Assembly: GCA_910577935.1 (NCBI GenBank)
Contig: CAJTOT010000026.1
Location: 762-55,480 of the forward strand
Length of the DNA: 54,719 nt
Direction: 5' to 3'
From: an uncultured Hungatella sp.
Lineage (GTDB): Bacteria; Bacillota; Clostridia; Lachnospirales; Lachnospiraceae
Positions 1 to 9,191 of this stretch are shown here, piece after piece (the stretch's first letter is position 1; every line of letters begins with the position of its first letter). The translations under genes and the position numbers were made by a program. Below the pieces are notes generated by a model. That model was not told where the DNA came from, searched no databases, and worked only from the letters and a program-made list of their open reading frames with translations.

Positions 1-63
1 GCACGGGAGATTAGTCCCGCAGGATTTTAAGTCCTGTGCGTCTGCCAGTTCCGCCACTGCGGC
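1..63 (-). tRNA. tRNA-Leu (anticodon UAA), 3' part outside window
   Basis: Read on the minus strand, the tRNA starts at 63 with GCCGCAGUGG, followed by a D arm and an anticodon stem CAGGA/UCCUG closing the loop CUUAAAA. The anticodon is UAA at 29-27. After it comes the start of a long variable arm (GCGGGACUAAUCUCCCG), typical of tRNA-Leu. The T arm and 3' acceptor strand lie beyond the window edge. Confidence 0.93.
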
Positions 64-81
64 AGATCCTCAGTTAGGAAA

Positions 82-163
82 TGGATGGAGATGGATTCGA
101 ACCATCGAAGCGTGTCGCAACAGATTTACAGTCTGCCCCCTTTGGCCACTCGGGAACCCATCC
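82..163 (-). tRNA. tRNA-Tyr (anticodon GUA)
   Basis: On the minus strand the acceptor stem GGAUGGG (from 163) pairs with UCCAUCC near the 3' end. The anticodon loop contains GUA, there is a long variable arm, and the T arm carries GGUUCGAAUCC. The discriminator base is A at 82. The 3' CCA is not encoded, so it must be added after transcription. It sits 18 bp upstream of the tRNA-Leu, so the two are probably co-transcribed. Confidence 0.95.
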
Positions 164-212
164 ATATGGCTCTGACAAGCGATAATTATATTATCACAGC
201 CAGGCCAAAAAA

Positions 213-2279
213 TCAAGACCTTTTGTTTGAAACAAGCAAAATTCCGCTGTACGGCCCCATATTCACAGTCAAAATTCCGTTTTCTGCTTTATAGATAACC
301 GGTCCTATACTGAAACCGATTTCATTTGTGAGCATAACTCGGACAATATGGTCATTGTCTCCGATGCCGATCTCCCACACGGGTATCCTGATCTCCCTGT
401 CTTTGTCATCGTTGTTGACTGCCGCCACGCACCGGTTGTCTCCCAGAAAACGCCCATAGCTGATTACCTGGTACTCGGCTGCCAGCTGTTTTAAGGCTCC
501 TCTCCGCAGAGCCGGATAATACTTGTGCAGGGCGATCATATGCTTGTGAAACTCAATCAGGCCTCTATCCTCATGTCCCCACGGGTAAGTGCGCCGGTTG
601 TCAGGGTCGGTCCAGCCGCACAGCCCCGTCTCATCCCCATAATACACGGTGGGGGCGCCCGGCCATGTCATCTGAATCAGCACACCCTCCCGAAAAATTC
701 CGGGATTGATATCTCTCTCCGCCGCTTCCGGCCCCGCAGTACCGATTCGTCCCACGGTTCTGTTTGTCCTGGTCATAAAACGGCTGTGATCATGATTGGA
801 CAGTTCGTTCATGGCTGTCTGCACCGACTGGGTCTGCATCCGGCTCATATGATAGAACATGGAATGGAAAAATGACTCCCCGCTGCCGTACAGATTCTCG
901 TTGTACTCGTCGCTGTGCTTCTCCATGCCTGTGAGGAACCAGGTGACCGGCTCCATGAAGGCATCGTAGTTCATCACCGTGTCCCACTGGTCTCCCATGA
1001 GCCAGCTGCTCGGATCTCCGTAATGTTCCGCCAGAATGATGGCATCGGGGTTCACTCCCTTTACCGTCTTTCGAAAATCTCTCCAGAACCGGTGGTTGAA
1101 CTCTCCCGTATGTCCCAGATCCGCCGCCACATCCAGACGCCACCCGTCCACATTGTATGGAGGGGAAATCCACTTTTTTGCAATATCCAGAATATACTGA
1201 TACAGCTTCGGGGACTCCTCATAGTTCAGCTTCGGCAGAGTGTCGTGCCCCCACCAGCCGTCATACTTTTCGTTGTAGGGCCAATTGTTGTCATCTGAAA
1301 ATCTGAAAAACGTGTGGTAAGGGCTCTCTTTTGACACATACGCCCCCGGCTCATAAGAGCCGCTGTTTTCGTAGATTCTCTCCCTGTCCATCCATTTGTT
1401 GAAGGAACCGCAGTGGTTGAACACCCCGTCTATAATCACTTTCATTCCCCGGCGGTGAATCTCCTCCACCAGACGGGCAAAAAATTCATCGCTCGCCTCC
1501 AGATTCTCGCGGTCCGCAGAACGAAGGCGGTACATGGACGCCTCGTCGTTGTTAAGGGCGTCTTTCCGGACCCGTTCCCCGCCGTCCTTTACGATCTTTC
1601 CGTAATGGGGATCAATATGGTCATAGTCCTGAGTATCATACTTGTGATTGGACGGGGAGACAAATATAGGGTTAAGATAGAGCACCTCTATCCCCAGCTC
1701 CTGAAAATAATCCAGCTTATCCCACACGCCCTGCAGATCCCCGCCGTAAAAACAGCCCACATCCATGGTGGACGGATTCTGGTTCCAGTTTTTCACTCTG
1801 TACACAGGCCGGCCTATATAAATATACTCACATGCCTCCACATCGTTGTCAGAATCCCCGTTGCAGAACCTGTCTACGAAAATCTGGTACATGACCACGC
1901 CCTTCGCCCAGTCCGGCGTGTGAAATCCCGGCGTAATCCGGAAATTAAAACATTCCTGGTTCTCTGCGCACACACCCAGGCGATTATAAAAACAGCTCTC
2001 ATCACCTTTTGCTACGCGGAAGTGGTATTTCACCAGGTGCTGGGCCACTGTAATCTTATATTCATAATAGTCGAACAGCTCGTCCGACTCCGCTTTCACA
2101 AGAGGTATCTCTTCCTGTCCCTCTTCCTGATAGTAGACACAGTCCACATTATCCCTGGCTGTGCGGAAACGGACAGTCACTGTATCCCCCGCGTCCGGCT
2201 CCGCCGGAATACGAAATTCTTCATTCTCATCGCTAAACAATGCCTGTCTGACAATGCCTGCATGGTTATCAAAAATCAT
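213..2279 (-). CDS. Glycoside hydrolase family 13 alpha-amylase / neopullulanase-like enzyme
   Basis: This 688-residue protein probably hydrolyses alpha-1,4 (and possibly alpha-1,6) links in malto-oligosaccharides or cyclodextrins. Residues 1-120 form a beta-rich N-terminal domain of the CBM34 kind, and the catalytic barrel begins near 125 (VVMYQIFVDRF). The GH13 signatures are all present: DGVFNH at 284-289, GWRLDVA at 379-385 with the nucleophile D383, the acid/base E418 in ILAEHYG, and NHD at 495-497. There is no signal peptide, so the enzyme should be cytoplasmic and act on imported oligosaccharides, as neopullulanases and cyclomaltodextrinases do. A GGGAGG ribosome site lies about 13 bases before the ATG. 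No transporter is adjacent. The family is certain; the exact substrate is not. Confidence 0.93.
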   Translation of the reverse strand: MIFDNHAGIVRQALFSDENEEFRIPAEPDAGDTVTVRFRTARDNVDCVYYQEEGQEEIPLVKAESDELFDYYEYKITVAQHLVKYHFRVAKGDESCFYNRLGVCAENQECFNFRITPGFHTPDWAKGVVMYQIFVDRFCNGDSDNDVEACEYIYIGRPVYRVKNWNQNPSTMDVGCFYGGDLQGVWDKLDYFQELGIEVLYLNPIFVSPSNHKYDTQDYDHIDPHYGKIVKDGGERVRKDALNNDEASMYRLRSADRENLEASDEFFARLVEEIHRRGMKVIIDGVFNHCGSFNKWMDRERIYENSGSYEPGAYVSKESPYHTFFRFSDDNNWPYNEKYDGWWGHDTLPKLNYEESPKLYQYILDIAKKWISPPYNVDGWRLDVAADLGHTGEFNHRFWRDFRKTVKGVNPDAIILAEHYGDPSSWLMGDQWDTVMNYDAFMEPVTWFLTGMEKHSDEYNENLYGSGESFFHSMFYHMSRMQTQSVQTAMNELSNHDHSRFMTRTNRTVGRIGTAGPEAAERDINPGIFREGVLIQMTWPGAPTVYYGDETGLCGWTDPDNRRTYPWGHEDRGLIEFHKHMIALHKYYPALRRGALKQLAAEYQVISYGRFLGDNRCVAAVNNDDKDREIRIPVWEIGIGDNDHIVRVMLTNEIGFSIGPVIYKAENGILTVNMGPYSGILLVSNKRS

Positions 2280-2583
2280 ATACCCTTTTTCCCTCCCATG
2301 TATTAACCCATCTATATTCTATATGATTCATGCAAATTATACAACCGTAAAAACTAATGAAAATAGAAGAAATTTTTTCTATTACACACAGTAAAAGAGC
2401 CAGCGGGGTAGCTGGCTCTTTTAGGAGAAGGTATTTCGTTTCTTATGGGGTGTAGCAAAAACTATATAATGTATTGGGGGGGTTACGTCTATTATAATAT
2501 CATAGGGATAGAAATATTCCAAGAACAAGTGTGCATAAACTTACCAAAAATCATCTTTGTTTTTTGTGCAATACTACTGTTAT
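2280..2583. other. Intergenic region between GH13 gene and ftsH
   Basis: No coding gene is seen. The stretch holds the ftsH terminator (2393-2422), a TATAAT-like box on the minus strand (2341-2336) that could serve the GH13 gene but has a poor -35 partner, and an A/T-rich hairpin near 2363-2384. The remainder between the terminator and ftsH shows nothing recognisable. Confidence 0.6.
2393..2422 (-). terminator. Rho-independent terminator after ftsH
   Basis: Perfect 12-bp inverted repeat AAAAGAGCCAGC / GCTGGCTCTTTT around a 6-base loop, ending in a T run on either strand. It closes the long minus-strand block that ends with ftsH; because it is symmetrical it could work in both directions. Confidence 0.85.
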
Positions 2584-4389
2584 TTAGAACATTTGTTCGA
2601 ATTCCTTCTGTCCCACCTTCTCCTTTTCCAGAAGAGCCTCCGTACATCTGTGGAGAACATACTCATGTTCCTTGATCATGGTCCTGGCTTTGTCATAGCA
2701 CTCGTCGATGATTCGCTTCACCTCGCTGTCGATGGCCGCCGCCACATCTTCTCCATAACTTTTGGTATGACCGATCTCCCGGCCGATGAACACCTCGTCG
2801 CCTTCGGTCTCATAGTTGATCATGCCCACCTTCTCAGACATTCCGTACTTGACCACCATAGACCTGGCCAGGGCCGTCGCCTGCTTGATGTCCTGGGAAG
2901 CCCCTGTGGTGATATCATCAAAAATAAGTTCCTCCGCGATACGCCCTCCCAGAGACACCATGATGGTCTGAAGCATCTTGCCTTTCGTGTTGAACATCTC
3001 GTCTTTCTCCGGCAGGGGCATGGTGTAGCCCGCCGCCCCGGTTCCTGTGGGGATAATGGAGATAGTGTGCACAGGACCTACCTCCGGAAGAAGATGGAAC
3101 AGGATGGCGTGGCCCGCTTCATGGTAGGCGGTGATCTTCTTCTCCTTCTCGGAAATCACCCGGCTTTTCTTCTCCGCCCCGATTCCCACCTTAATAAATG
3201 AGCGGTCGATGTCCGACTGGCGCACGTAGTTTCTCCCCTCCCGCGCCGCCAGAATCGCCGACTCGTTGAGAAGGCTTTCCAGATCCGCCCCGGTAAATCC
3301 GGCGGTGGTTCTCGCCACTCTCTCCAGATCCACGTCGTCCCCCAAAGGCTTATCCTGGGCGTGGACTTTCAGAATCTCCTCCCGCCCTCTCACATCCGGT
3401 CTTCCCACCATGATCTTCCTGTCAAAACGCCCCGGTCTCAAGATAGCCGGGTCAAGGATATCCACCCGGTTGGTGGCTGCCAGAACGATGATGCCCTCGT
3501 TGACTCCGAATCCGTCCATCTCCACAAGAAGCTGGTTTAACGTCTGTTCTCTCTCGTCATGGCCGCCGCCCAGGCCGGTTCCCCTCTGTCTGGCAACTGC
3601 GTCGATCTCATCGATGAACACGATGCAGGGAGCATTTTTCTTTGCCTCCTCAAACAGGTCTCTGACCCTGGAGGCGCCCACGCCTACGAACATCTCCACA
3701 AAGTCGGAGCCGGAGATGCTGAAAAACGGAACTCCCGACTCCCCTGCAACCGCCTTGGCAAGCAGCGTCTTTCCTGTTCCCGGCGGGCCCACCAGAAGAA
3801 CGCCCTTGGGAATCCTGGCGCCTACGTTGGTGTACTTCTGGGGATTTCTAAGAAAATCCACAAGCTCCTCCAAGTCTTCTTTCTCCTCCCGCAGGCCTGC
3901 CACCTTTTTAAAATTGTACTTGCCCGCATCCCTGCTGAGTCTGGCCCGGCTCTTGCCGAAGTTCATCATCTTCGCGTTGGCCCCGCCGCCTGACGCCCTG
4001 GCGTTCATCATCATAAACACCGCCACCAGAACCACCCCGGACAGGAGGACCGGCACCACCATGGACAGGAAATAGCTCTCCTGGGGCACGTTTCCCATGG
4101 TACAGGGAATTCCCAGTCCCATAAGGTACTCCTGCTCTTCCTTCACGTCGGCCACATAGATCAGCACCTGATCGCCCTCGCTGGTGGTCAGAAGGAGTTC
4201 TCCCGTGGGAGTCTCCCTGTTGGGGCGTATCTGCGCCGACTCGATGGCTCCCTGCTCCGCCGCCTGCATGTATTCCTGCTGGGTCATGCCCTCATCGCCC
4301 ATGTTTCCTGAAATGCGGAACACCAGGACCATCACTATCATCATAGCCAGCAACAGCCCCAGACCGCTTATAGATTGTCGTTGTCTCAA
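2584..4389 (-). CDS. ftsH: ATP-dependent zinc metalloprotease FtsH
   Basis: Membrane-anchored AAA+ protease that degrades misfolded membrane proteins and regulatory proteins. Membrane segments lie at about residues 8-26 and 107-128 with a short extracytoplasmic loop between them. The AAA domain has Walker A GPPGTGKT (201-208), Walker B VFIDEID (257-263) and the second region of homology near 300-320. The zinc site is HEAGH (423-427). At 601 residues it is slightly shorter than the B. subtilis protein. The start is TTG, supported by AGGAGG 7 bases upstream. It follows hpt by 12 bp, the same order as in B. subtilis (tilS-hpt-ftsH). Confidence 0.97.
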   Translation of the reverse strand: MRQRQSISGLGLLLAMMIVMVLVFRISGNMGDEGMTQQEYMQAAEQGAIESAQIRPNRETPTGELLLTTSEGDQVLIYVADVKEEQEYLMGLGIPCTMGNVPQESYFLSMVVPVLLSGVVLVAVFMMMNARASGGGANAKMMNFGKSRARLSRDAGKYNFKKVAGLREEKEDLEELVDFLRNPQKYTNVGARIPKGVLLVGPPGTGKTLLAKAVAGESGVPFFSISGSDFVEMFVGVGASRVRDLFEEAKKNAPCIVFIDEIDAVARQRGTGLGGGHDEREQTLNQLLVEMDGFGVNEGIIVLAATNRVDILDPAILRPGRFDRKIMVGRPDVRGREEILKVHAQDKPLGDDVDLERVARTTAGFTGADLESLLNESAILAAREGRNYVRQSDIDRSFIKVGIGAEKKSRVISEKEKKITAYHEAGHAILFHLLPEVGPVHTISIIPTGTGAAGYTMPLPEKDEMFNTKGKMLQTIMVSLGGRIAEELIFDDITTGASQDIKQATALARSMVVKYGMSEKVGMINYETEGDEVFIGREIGHTKSYGEDVAAAIDSEVKRIIDECYDKARTMIKEHEYVLHRCTEALLEKEKVGQKEFEQMF

Positions 4390-4401
4390 CTAACTGCCTC
4401 C

Positions 4402-4926
4402 TTACTGTTCTACTACTCCAATATATGGAAGATTTCGGTATTTCTGATCATAATCCAGGCCATAACCCACCACAAATTCATCGGGAATCGTAAAACATGT
4501 GTAATCTACCCTGACCTGCTTTTTCACCCTGCGCTCCGGTTTGTCCAGAAGAGTGCACAGCCGGATGTCCGCCGGGTTCCTTTTCTGCAGAATCTCAATG
4601 AGATACGCAAGGGTTCTCCCGGAATCGATGATATCCTCCACGATGAGCACATGTTTGCCCTCCAGAGGCTCGTCAAGATCCTTGATGATCTTCACCACCC
4701 CGCTGGATTCGGTGCCGCTGCCGTAACTGGAGACAGACATGAAATCCAGGGATACCGGAACCGTAATCCTTTTAGCCAGTTCACAGGTAAAAAAAACGCC
4801 TCCCTTGAGAATGCAGATCAAGTGCACGGCTTTTCCCTCATAGTCTCTGTTGATGAGAGCGGCAATTTCACTGATTTTCTTATTCACGTCCTCCTCTGAA
4901 ATCAAGACCCGAATCTTATCTGTCAT
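4402..4926 (-). CDS. hpt: Hypoxanthine phosphoribosyltransferase
   Basis: Purine salvage enzyme that makes IMP (and often GMP) from hypoxanthine or guanine and PRPP in the cytoplasm. The PRPP-binding loop VLIVEDIIDSGRTL is clear, with the acidic pair E-D preceding the DSG turn. The length of 174 residues matches the family. I chose the ATG at 4926 because GGAGG sits a few bases upstream; an in-frame ATG at 4941 would give five more residues. The gene overlaps the end of tilS by about 11 bases, so the two are translationally coupled. Confidence 0.96.
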   Translation of the reverse strand: MTDKIRVLISEEDVNKKISEIAALINRDYEGKAVHLICILKGGVFFTCELAKRITVPVSLDFMSVSSYGSGTESSGVVKIIKDLDEPLEGKHVLIVEDIIDSGRTLAYLIEILQKRNPADIRLCTLLDKPERRVKKQVRVDYTCFTIPDEFVVGYGLDYDQKYRNLPYIGVVEQ

Positions 4927-6304
4927 GTTCCTCTCCTCCATCCATCATCACTTGTAAGATTTGCTTCGTGTCATCTGTTATTTTGTAAAACTCGCTGATC
5001 CGGCAGCCTACGATCCAAAGTACGTGCTGCCCTTCTGTCACAAGCAGTATCCGATCCCTGTCTTCCCTGGGAATTTTCTCATCTATCATAAATGCTTTTA
5101 CAGTTTTTTTCTTCCCGTCTTTCAAAGTGAAGTAATCGCCGGGTCTTCTGGTTCTCACAGATAACGTACCTTTTATTTTATCATAGTCAAACCATTTCGT
5201 ATACTTTTTTTCTGGAATTTCCTTATATTTTTTCCTCAATATACCTGCCGGAACACACTCTGCCGTGAACAGCGGGGAGGAAAAGAGGTCCTCTTCCACC
5301 TCTCCCTGTCCTTTTTTTTCCTCCTCCGCCTTCTCCAGCCACACCATGCTGTACTCTTTTCTGGCTCTCAGGCCGCAGGGGAGGCTTAAGGTTCTTCCCG
5401 TTCCTTTCTCCGCCAGGTCCAGGATTCCCTCCACATGGACAGAGGCCATGTCCTTCTGCTGCCCCGCCGTCTCTCTCAGCATCTCCATCACCGTGTAGCC
5501 TTTTAATATTTGAGGAAGTTCTGAGAGAACCTGTGCCTCTATCCCCCACTGTCCCGGTTTTTCTCCCTGCCGCCGGTTCCCCAGCCACAGCCGCCGCGCT
5601 TCCTGGTTAAAATACCGGTCCGCCTGGGACAGAAGCTCCCCTGCCGATGCGATATGTTCTACCGCCGCCAGGTTAATCTCCCGGCATATTACAGGGATCA
5701 CCTTGTGCCGCATCCGGTTCCTCGTATAATCCATGGAAGCGTTGGTGGAATCCGCATGGCCGGCGATTCCTCTTTGGCCTAAATATTCCAGGATTTCCCT
5801 CCGGGTCACGGCGAGAAGCGGGCGTATGATCTTCCCCCGGACCGGAGCCATACCCGCCAGCCCCTTTATCCCGGAACCCCTGAACAGATTGTGGAGAATG
5901 GTTTCCGCCTGGTCATCCTGGTGGTGGGCCACGGCTATCTTCTGCGCTCCCCGTCCCCTTGCCTCTCTCTCAAAAGCCAGATATCTCAGTTCCCGCCCTG
6001 CCTCCTCCACGCCTATGCCGCGCCGACTGGCATATCCGGCCACGTCTTCATAAACCACAAGACAGGGAACTTCCCACATATCCGAAAGTTCCCTGACATA
6101 CTCGGCGTCCCCGTCCGCCTCCGCCCCTCTCAGGCCGTGATGGACATGAACCGCACATATCTCGCACCCCAGTATTTTTCTCAGGGACACCAGAATATGA
6201 AGGAGACATACGGAGTCCGCTCCCCCGGACACCGCCGCAAGCACTTTATCCCCCTTTTCAATCATCTGATTTTCCCTGATATACGCCTCTACTTTTTTTA
6301 GCAT
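4916..6304 (-). CDS. tilS: tRNA(Ile)-lysidine synthase
   Basis: Modifies C34 of the tRNA-Ile CAU anticodon to lysidine, using ATP and lysine, so the tRNA reads AUA codons. The ATP-pyrophosphatase P-loop AAVSGGADS is at about residues 23-31. Further PP-loop family signatures follow (AVHVHHGLRG, AVAHHQDDQAET). The C-terminal third (from about 360) contains the TilS C-terminal domain, with TRRPGDYF. The length of 462 residues is normal. The start follows a GGTGGAAGG ribosome site. It is directly downstream of spoIIE (31-bp gap), as in B. subtilis. Confidence 0.96.
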   Translation of the reverse strand: MLKKVEAYIRENQMIEKGDKVLAAVSGGADSVCLLHILVSLRKILGCEICAVHVHHGLRGAEADGDAEYVRELSDMWEVPCLVVYEDVAGYASRRGIGVEEAGRELRYLAFEREARGRGAQKIAVAHHQDDQAETILHNLFRGSGIKGLAGMAPVRGKIIRPLLAVTRREILEYLGQRGIAGHADSTNASMDYTRNRMRHKVIPVICREINLAAVEHIASAGELLSQADRYFNQEARRLWLGNRRQGEKPGQWGIEAQVLSELPQILKGYTVMEMLRETAGQQKDMASVHVEGILDLAEKGTGRTLSLPCGLRARKEYSMVWLEKAEEEKKGQGEVEEDLFSSPLFTAECVPAGILRKKYKEIPEKKYTKWFDYDKIKGTLSVRTRRPGDYFTLKDGKKKTVKAFMIDEKIPREDRDRILLVTEGQHVLWIVGCRISEFYKITDDTKQILQVMMDGGEEHDR

Positions 6305-6335
6305 CCTTCCACCTTCTTTAGTTGAAAATACCGCC

Positions 6336-7760
6336 TCAGTCCCTTCTGGCGCTCTTCCATATCCCCGCCGTCAGAACCGTCATGTCGTCCCTGTTCTCCC
6401 GGGAGAAAGACATGGCAAATTCCAGAATCTGATCCGCCGTCTCCTGGGGATTTTTCCAGGTGATATCTTCCAGATATTCTTTCATCACCTGCTCTTTGTC
6501 TTCTCCCGGCAGAGCCTCCAAGATACCGTCGCTGACCATAATCACCTGGTTGTCCTCCCACAGCTTCCTGGACATGAGAACCGGCTCTGCCTGGCTGAAC
6601 ACTCCCGCCGGCGTCTGGGAAGCCTCCAGAAACTCCACCCCCGACTCGTTGACAATGTATGTGGCCACTGCGCCCATTTTCATAATCTCCAAAACACCTG
6701 TGTACAGATCAATGCAGCACAGATCCACGGTGGCAGGGTGCTGTTCTTCCCCGGCCAGCAAAAGAACGGTGTTCACCAGCTTCAGCGCCGCCCTGGGAGT
6801 ATACCCTGCAGACAGAAGCTCTTCCGCCAGCTCGATAACCTGCCGGCTCTCATCGGCTGCCGCCTCCCCGCTTCCCATCCCGTCGGACAGGCTCATGACG
6901 GCCTGTCCCGGCCCGTTCTGGCAGAAGGTATAGCTGTCCCCTGATACCTGTTCCCCGCTTTTTGCCGCCCTCGCCACTCCCCACATGACCCGATACGCCC
7001 CTTCTTCCACGAACCGTATGGTGGCAAACTGCCGGTTAATCACCGCCTTGCTGTCTCTGGCCACAGTCCACTGGCTGTTTCCCATGGCGTCTCCCAGATA
7101 TTCCGCCGCGTCCTTCGACATGACACACCTCCCGTTGCTGGTCCGCACTGTCACAAACGCCTCCCGGCGGCTGCCGTCATACTCCAGGATCAGCATCTTG
7201 TCGATGACCATGTGCCGGCGCCAGAACGCCTTTCTCACCGCCTGTTCTTTCTCTTCTGTCACGTCCACCGCATGTTCCATCTGCCTTGCAAACTCTTCCA
7301 AGATCACCGCCAGCTCCCGGAACTGTGTGATCACCGTGTCGCGGCTCTCCAAAAAACGGTTTTTCCATGTCAGATTCATGGTGGCCCGCCCCAGGTTCCT
7401 GTTCAGCTGTCCCACATAATCCTTCTGTCTTTTGCATGTCTCCCTGAACAGCCGGGGCATATCGTCGTAATCCACAGTCCCTTTCTGTTCAAACGCCCTC
7501 AGCAGGTAGTACAGATAGTAGCTGTCTTCCTTCTCGCTGTCCGAGTACAGGTTGCACCGGCTGCAGTCTCCGCACACCATGGCTCCCGCCATCTGCATGG
7601 CTGCCAGGCCATCCTCCCTGGTCAGGCTCCGCCCCGCCGTATTGCCCTCGTCAAGGCTTTTAGCCAGTTTCTCCATAGAAACTGCCATGTCATTTAACTT
7701 TCTCGCTGTATATACATGAATATCAGCCATATCTCTATGGCCGCTCTTTCGATAGAACAC
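6336..7760 (-). CDS. spoIIE: SpoIIE-type PP2C serine phosphatase lacking the membrane domain
   Basis: Probably the sporulation phosphatase that dephosphorylates the anti-anti-sigma factor SpoIIAA and so releases sigma F in the forespore. The C-terminal PP2C domain shows metal-binding signatures SDGMGSGEAAADE and MVSDGILEAL. The N-terminal half is soluble and helical, with a Cys cluster (CGDCSRCNLYS). Classical SpoIIE is about 800 residues with ten membrane spans; this one is 474 residues with none, and the upstream divIC gene leaves no room for them. The GTG start at 7760 is favoured by AGGAGG 7 bases before it; a TTG at 7787 is possible. Its place between divIC and tilS is exactly that of spoIIE in B. 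subtilis. Confidence 0.85.
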   Translation of the reverse strand: MFYRKSGHRDMADIHVYTARKLNDMAVSMEKLAKSLDEGNTAGRSLTREDGLAAMQMAGAMVCGDCSRCNLYSDSEKEDSYYLYYLLRAFEQKGTVDYDDMPRLFRETCKRQKDYVGQLNRNLGRATMNLTWKNRFLESRDTVITQFRELAVILEEFARQMEHAVDVTEEKEQAVRKAFWRRHMVIDKMLILEYDGSRREAFVTVRTSNGRCVMSKDAAEYLGDAMGNSQWTVARDSKAVINRQFATIRFVEEGAYRVMWGVARAAKSGEQVSGDSYTFCQNGPGQAVMSLSDGMGSGEAAADESRQVIELAEELLSAGYTPRAALKLVNTVLLLAGEEQHPATVDLCCIDLYTGVLEIMKMGAVATYIVNESGVEFLEASQTPAGVFSQAEPVLMSRKLWEDNQVIMVSDGILEALPGEDKEQVMKEYLEDITWKNPQETADQILEFAMSFSRENRDDMTVLTAGIWKSARRD

Positions 7761-7911
7761 AAAAATCCCTCCTGACCTCACATACAAGGTCCTGCCATAT
7801 GGCAGAATCCCCCATATGCATTATACACAGTCAAAAGGGAAATATTTGTCAAATTCACACCGCTTGTCCAAAAAAAGTGTCCGACGCCTTTCGACAGCCC
7901 CGCCGCCCGTC

Positions 7912-8229
7912 TTACTGCGCAGGCTTAAGCAAAATCTCATCCGGCTTCACCAGCCCCAGCTTCTCCTTGGCCACTTTCTCAATATATTCTTTAGTCTGGA
8001 CATAGATGCGTTCTTCCTCCAGCTTCTCGGCGCGCTCTTTTTCTTCCTCCAGTTCCTTGGCCAGGTTCTCTTCTTTTATCTGATATGCCAGATCCTTTTC
8101 CTTAAGAGAAGCTCCCCGGAAATTCACCACCACAGCCAGACTGATGACCACAAAGGTAATCCCGACCAAAGCCATTCGGTTGCCCAAGCGTTCTTTTTTC
8201 CTGCGCACAGATTTTCTAGTCCCACTCAT
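7912..8229 (-). CDS. divIC: Septum formation initiator DivIC/FtsB family
   Basis: A small bitopic division protein. Residues 1-20 are basic and cytoplasmic, about 21-38 form one membrane span (MALVGITFVVISLAVVVNF), and about 45-85 form a Glu/Lys-rich coiled coil. The C-terminal YIEKVAKEKLGLVKPDE is the typical DivIC/FtsB end. It acts in the divisome with FtsL and FtsQ/DivIB homologues at the septum. The start overlaps the yabQ stop by 4 bases (ATGA), indicating coupled translation. 105 residues is normal for the family. Confidence 0.93.
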   Translation of the reverse strand: MSGTRKSVRRKKERLGNRMALVGITFVVISLAVVVNFRGASLKEKDLAYQIKEENLAKELEEEKERAEKLEEERIYVQTKEYIEKVAKEKLGLVKPDEILLKPAQ

Positions 8230-8588
8230 CTTCTCACCTGCTTTGAACCGTTTCGGTGGTTTCTGATTTTCATTTTAATCCATTTCACCGGCTTTTGCAA
8301 GTACTTTAGCAGGTTACGGCTTATGAGCCTCTGATAAACCGCCATCCCCAGAATCACCCCGCCTATGCAGAAGCCTCTCAAATTGCCGTCGTTCTGTTCA
8401 TACATCAGCATAAATGTCATAACCGCGCAGTACAGGCCGTAGAGGATATCCTCGACCCCCACCGCCAGCGCTCCGTGAGGGCACAAAAAGCGGAAAATTC
8501 TCAGACAGTCATAGACTGCCATAAGCCCTGCCCCCGTGACCACGCTCATGACAAAAAGCTGGGCCTCATAGCGAATGCTGATACTCAT
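8226..8588 (-). CDS. yabQ: Spore cortex biosynthesis protein YabQ
   Basis: Membrane protein needed for spore cortex formation in B. subtilis. The 120 residues contain the family's hydrophobic pattern: a segment near 10-28 with YDCLRIFRF after it, a second at about 45-62, and a third near 72-90 followed by a basic tail. AGGAGG precedes the ATG. It lies between yabP and divIC, the standard synteny. Confidence 0.92.
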   Translation of the reverse strand: MSISIRYEAQLFVMSVVTGAGLMAVYDCLRIFRFLCPHGALAVGVEDILYGLYCAVMTFMLMYEQNDGNLRGFCIGGVILGMAVYQRLISRNLLKYLQKPVKWIKMKIRNHRNGSKQVRR

Positions 8589-8597
8589 AGGCCCTCC

Positions 8598-8882
8598 TTA
8601 TCGAAACAGACGGCTGAACAGGGATTCTCCTGACCTGCGGTAAGCCTCATTGGATGAGTAGACCAGGCTGTCCACGGTTCCATCCACATCCACTTCCCCC
8701 TTTTCCAGGGTCAGCCGGCTTACATGAAGGTCTTTTCCTTTCATGGTCAAAAGTCCCATATCCGTGTCCAGTATCACCTGATTCTCATCAAAAGAAACCA
8801 CGTCCCTAATTCCTGTAATGCTGAGGGCGGAACGGTTCTGCATCATCAGCCTGTGGGGCCTTATGCCTGTCTTCTCTTCCAT
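8598..8882 (-). CDS. yabP: Sporulation protein YabP
   Basis: A 94-residue YabP/YqfC-family protein required for normal cortex synthesis. The conserved pattern includes NRSALSITGIRDVVSFDE and LTMKGKDLHVSRLTLEKGEVDVDG (quoted in part), ending with SGESLFSRLFR. It has no membrane segment. The ribosome site GGGAGG precedes the ATG. The stop is 9 bp from yabQ. Confidence 0.93.
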   Translation of the reverse strand: MEEKTGIRPHRLMMQNRSALSITGIRDVVSFDENQVILDTDMGLLTMKGKDLHVSRLTLEKGEVDVDGTVDSLVYSSNEAYRRSGESLFSRLFR

Positions 8883-8949
8883 AAAAAAAGACCTCCCAAT
8901 ATACCAGTATCTTCACTTAAGTATATTAGGGGGTCTGCCGGTTTATGCG

Positions 8950-9189
8950 TCAAATATAGCGGTAAAGTTCTTTCGCTTCGTCCTTCTTCACTGTCTCCTG
9001 GACATCCAGAACTTCTACCTTTACCGAACTGGTTCCAAACTGAATCTCTATCCTGTCACCGGTCTTTACATTGAGGGATGCTTTGGCTGGCTTGTCATTC
9101 ACCAGAACGCGCCCCGCATCGCAGGCCTCATTGGCCACTGTCCGTCTCTTGATCAGCCGAGAGACTTTCAAAAACTTGTCTAATCTCAT
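8950..9189 (-). CDS. rqcP: S4-domain RNA-binding protein RqcP (YabO)
   Basis: A 79-residue S4 RNA-binding protein beginning MRLDKFLKVSRLIKRR. In B. subtilis this protein (YabO/RqcP) works with RqcH on stalled 50S subunits to add alanine tails to incomplete proteins. The S4 fold covers residues 1-60. It starts only 2 bases after the hup stop and has no clear ribosome site of its own, so it is probably translated by coupling to hup. Confidence 0.92.
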   Translation of the reverse strand: MRLDKFLKVSRLIKRRTVANEACDAGRVLVNDKPAKASLNVKTGDRIEIQFGTSSVKVEVLDVQETVKKDEAKELYRYI

Positions 9190-9191
9190 AA

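Noticed and set aside
1413..2306. Plus-strand open frame of 297 codons
   Set aside because: It is antisense to the GH13 catalytic domain, whose motifs are intact.
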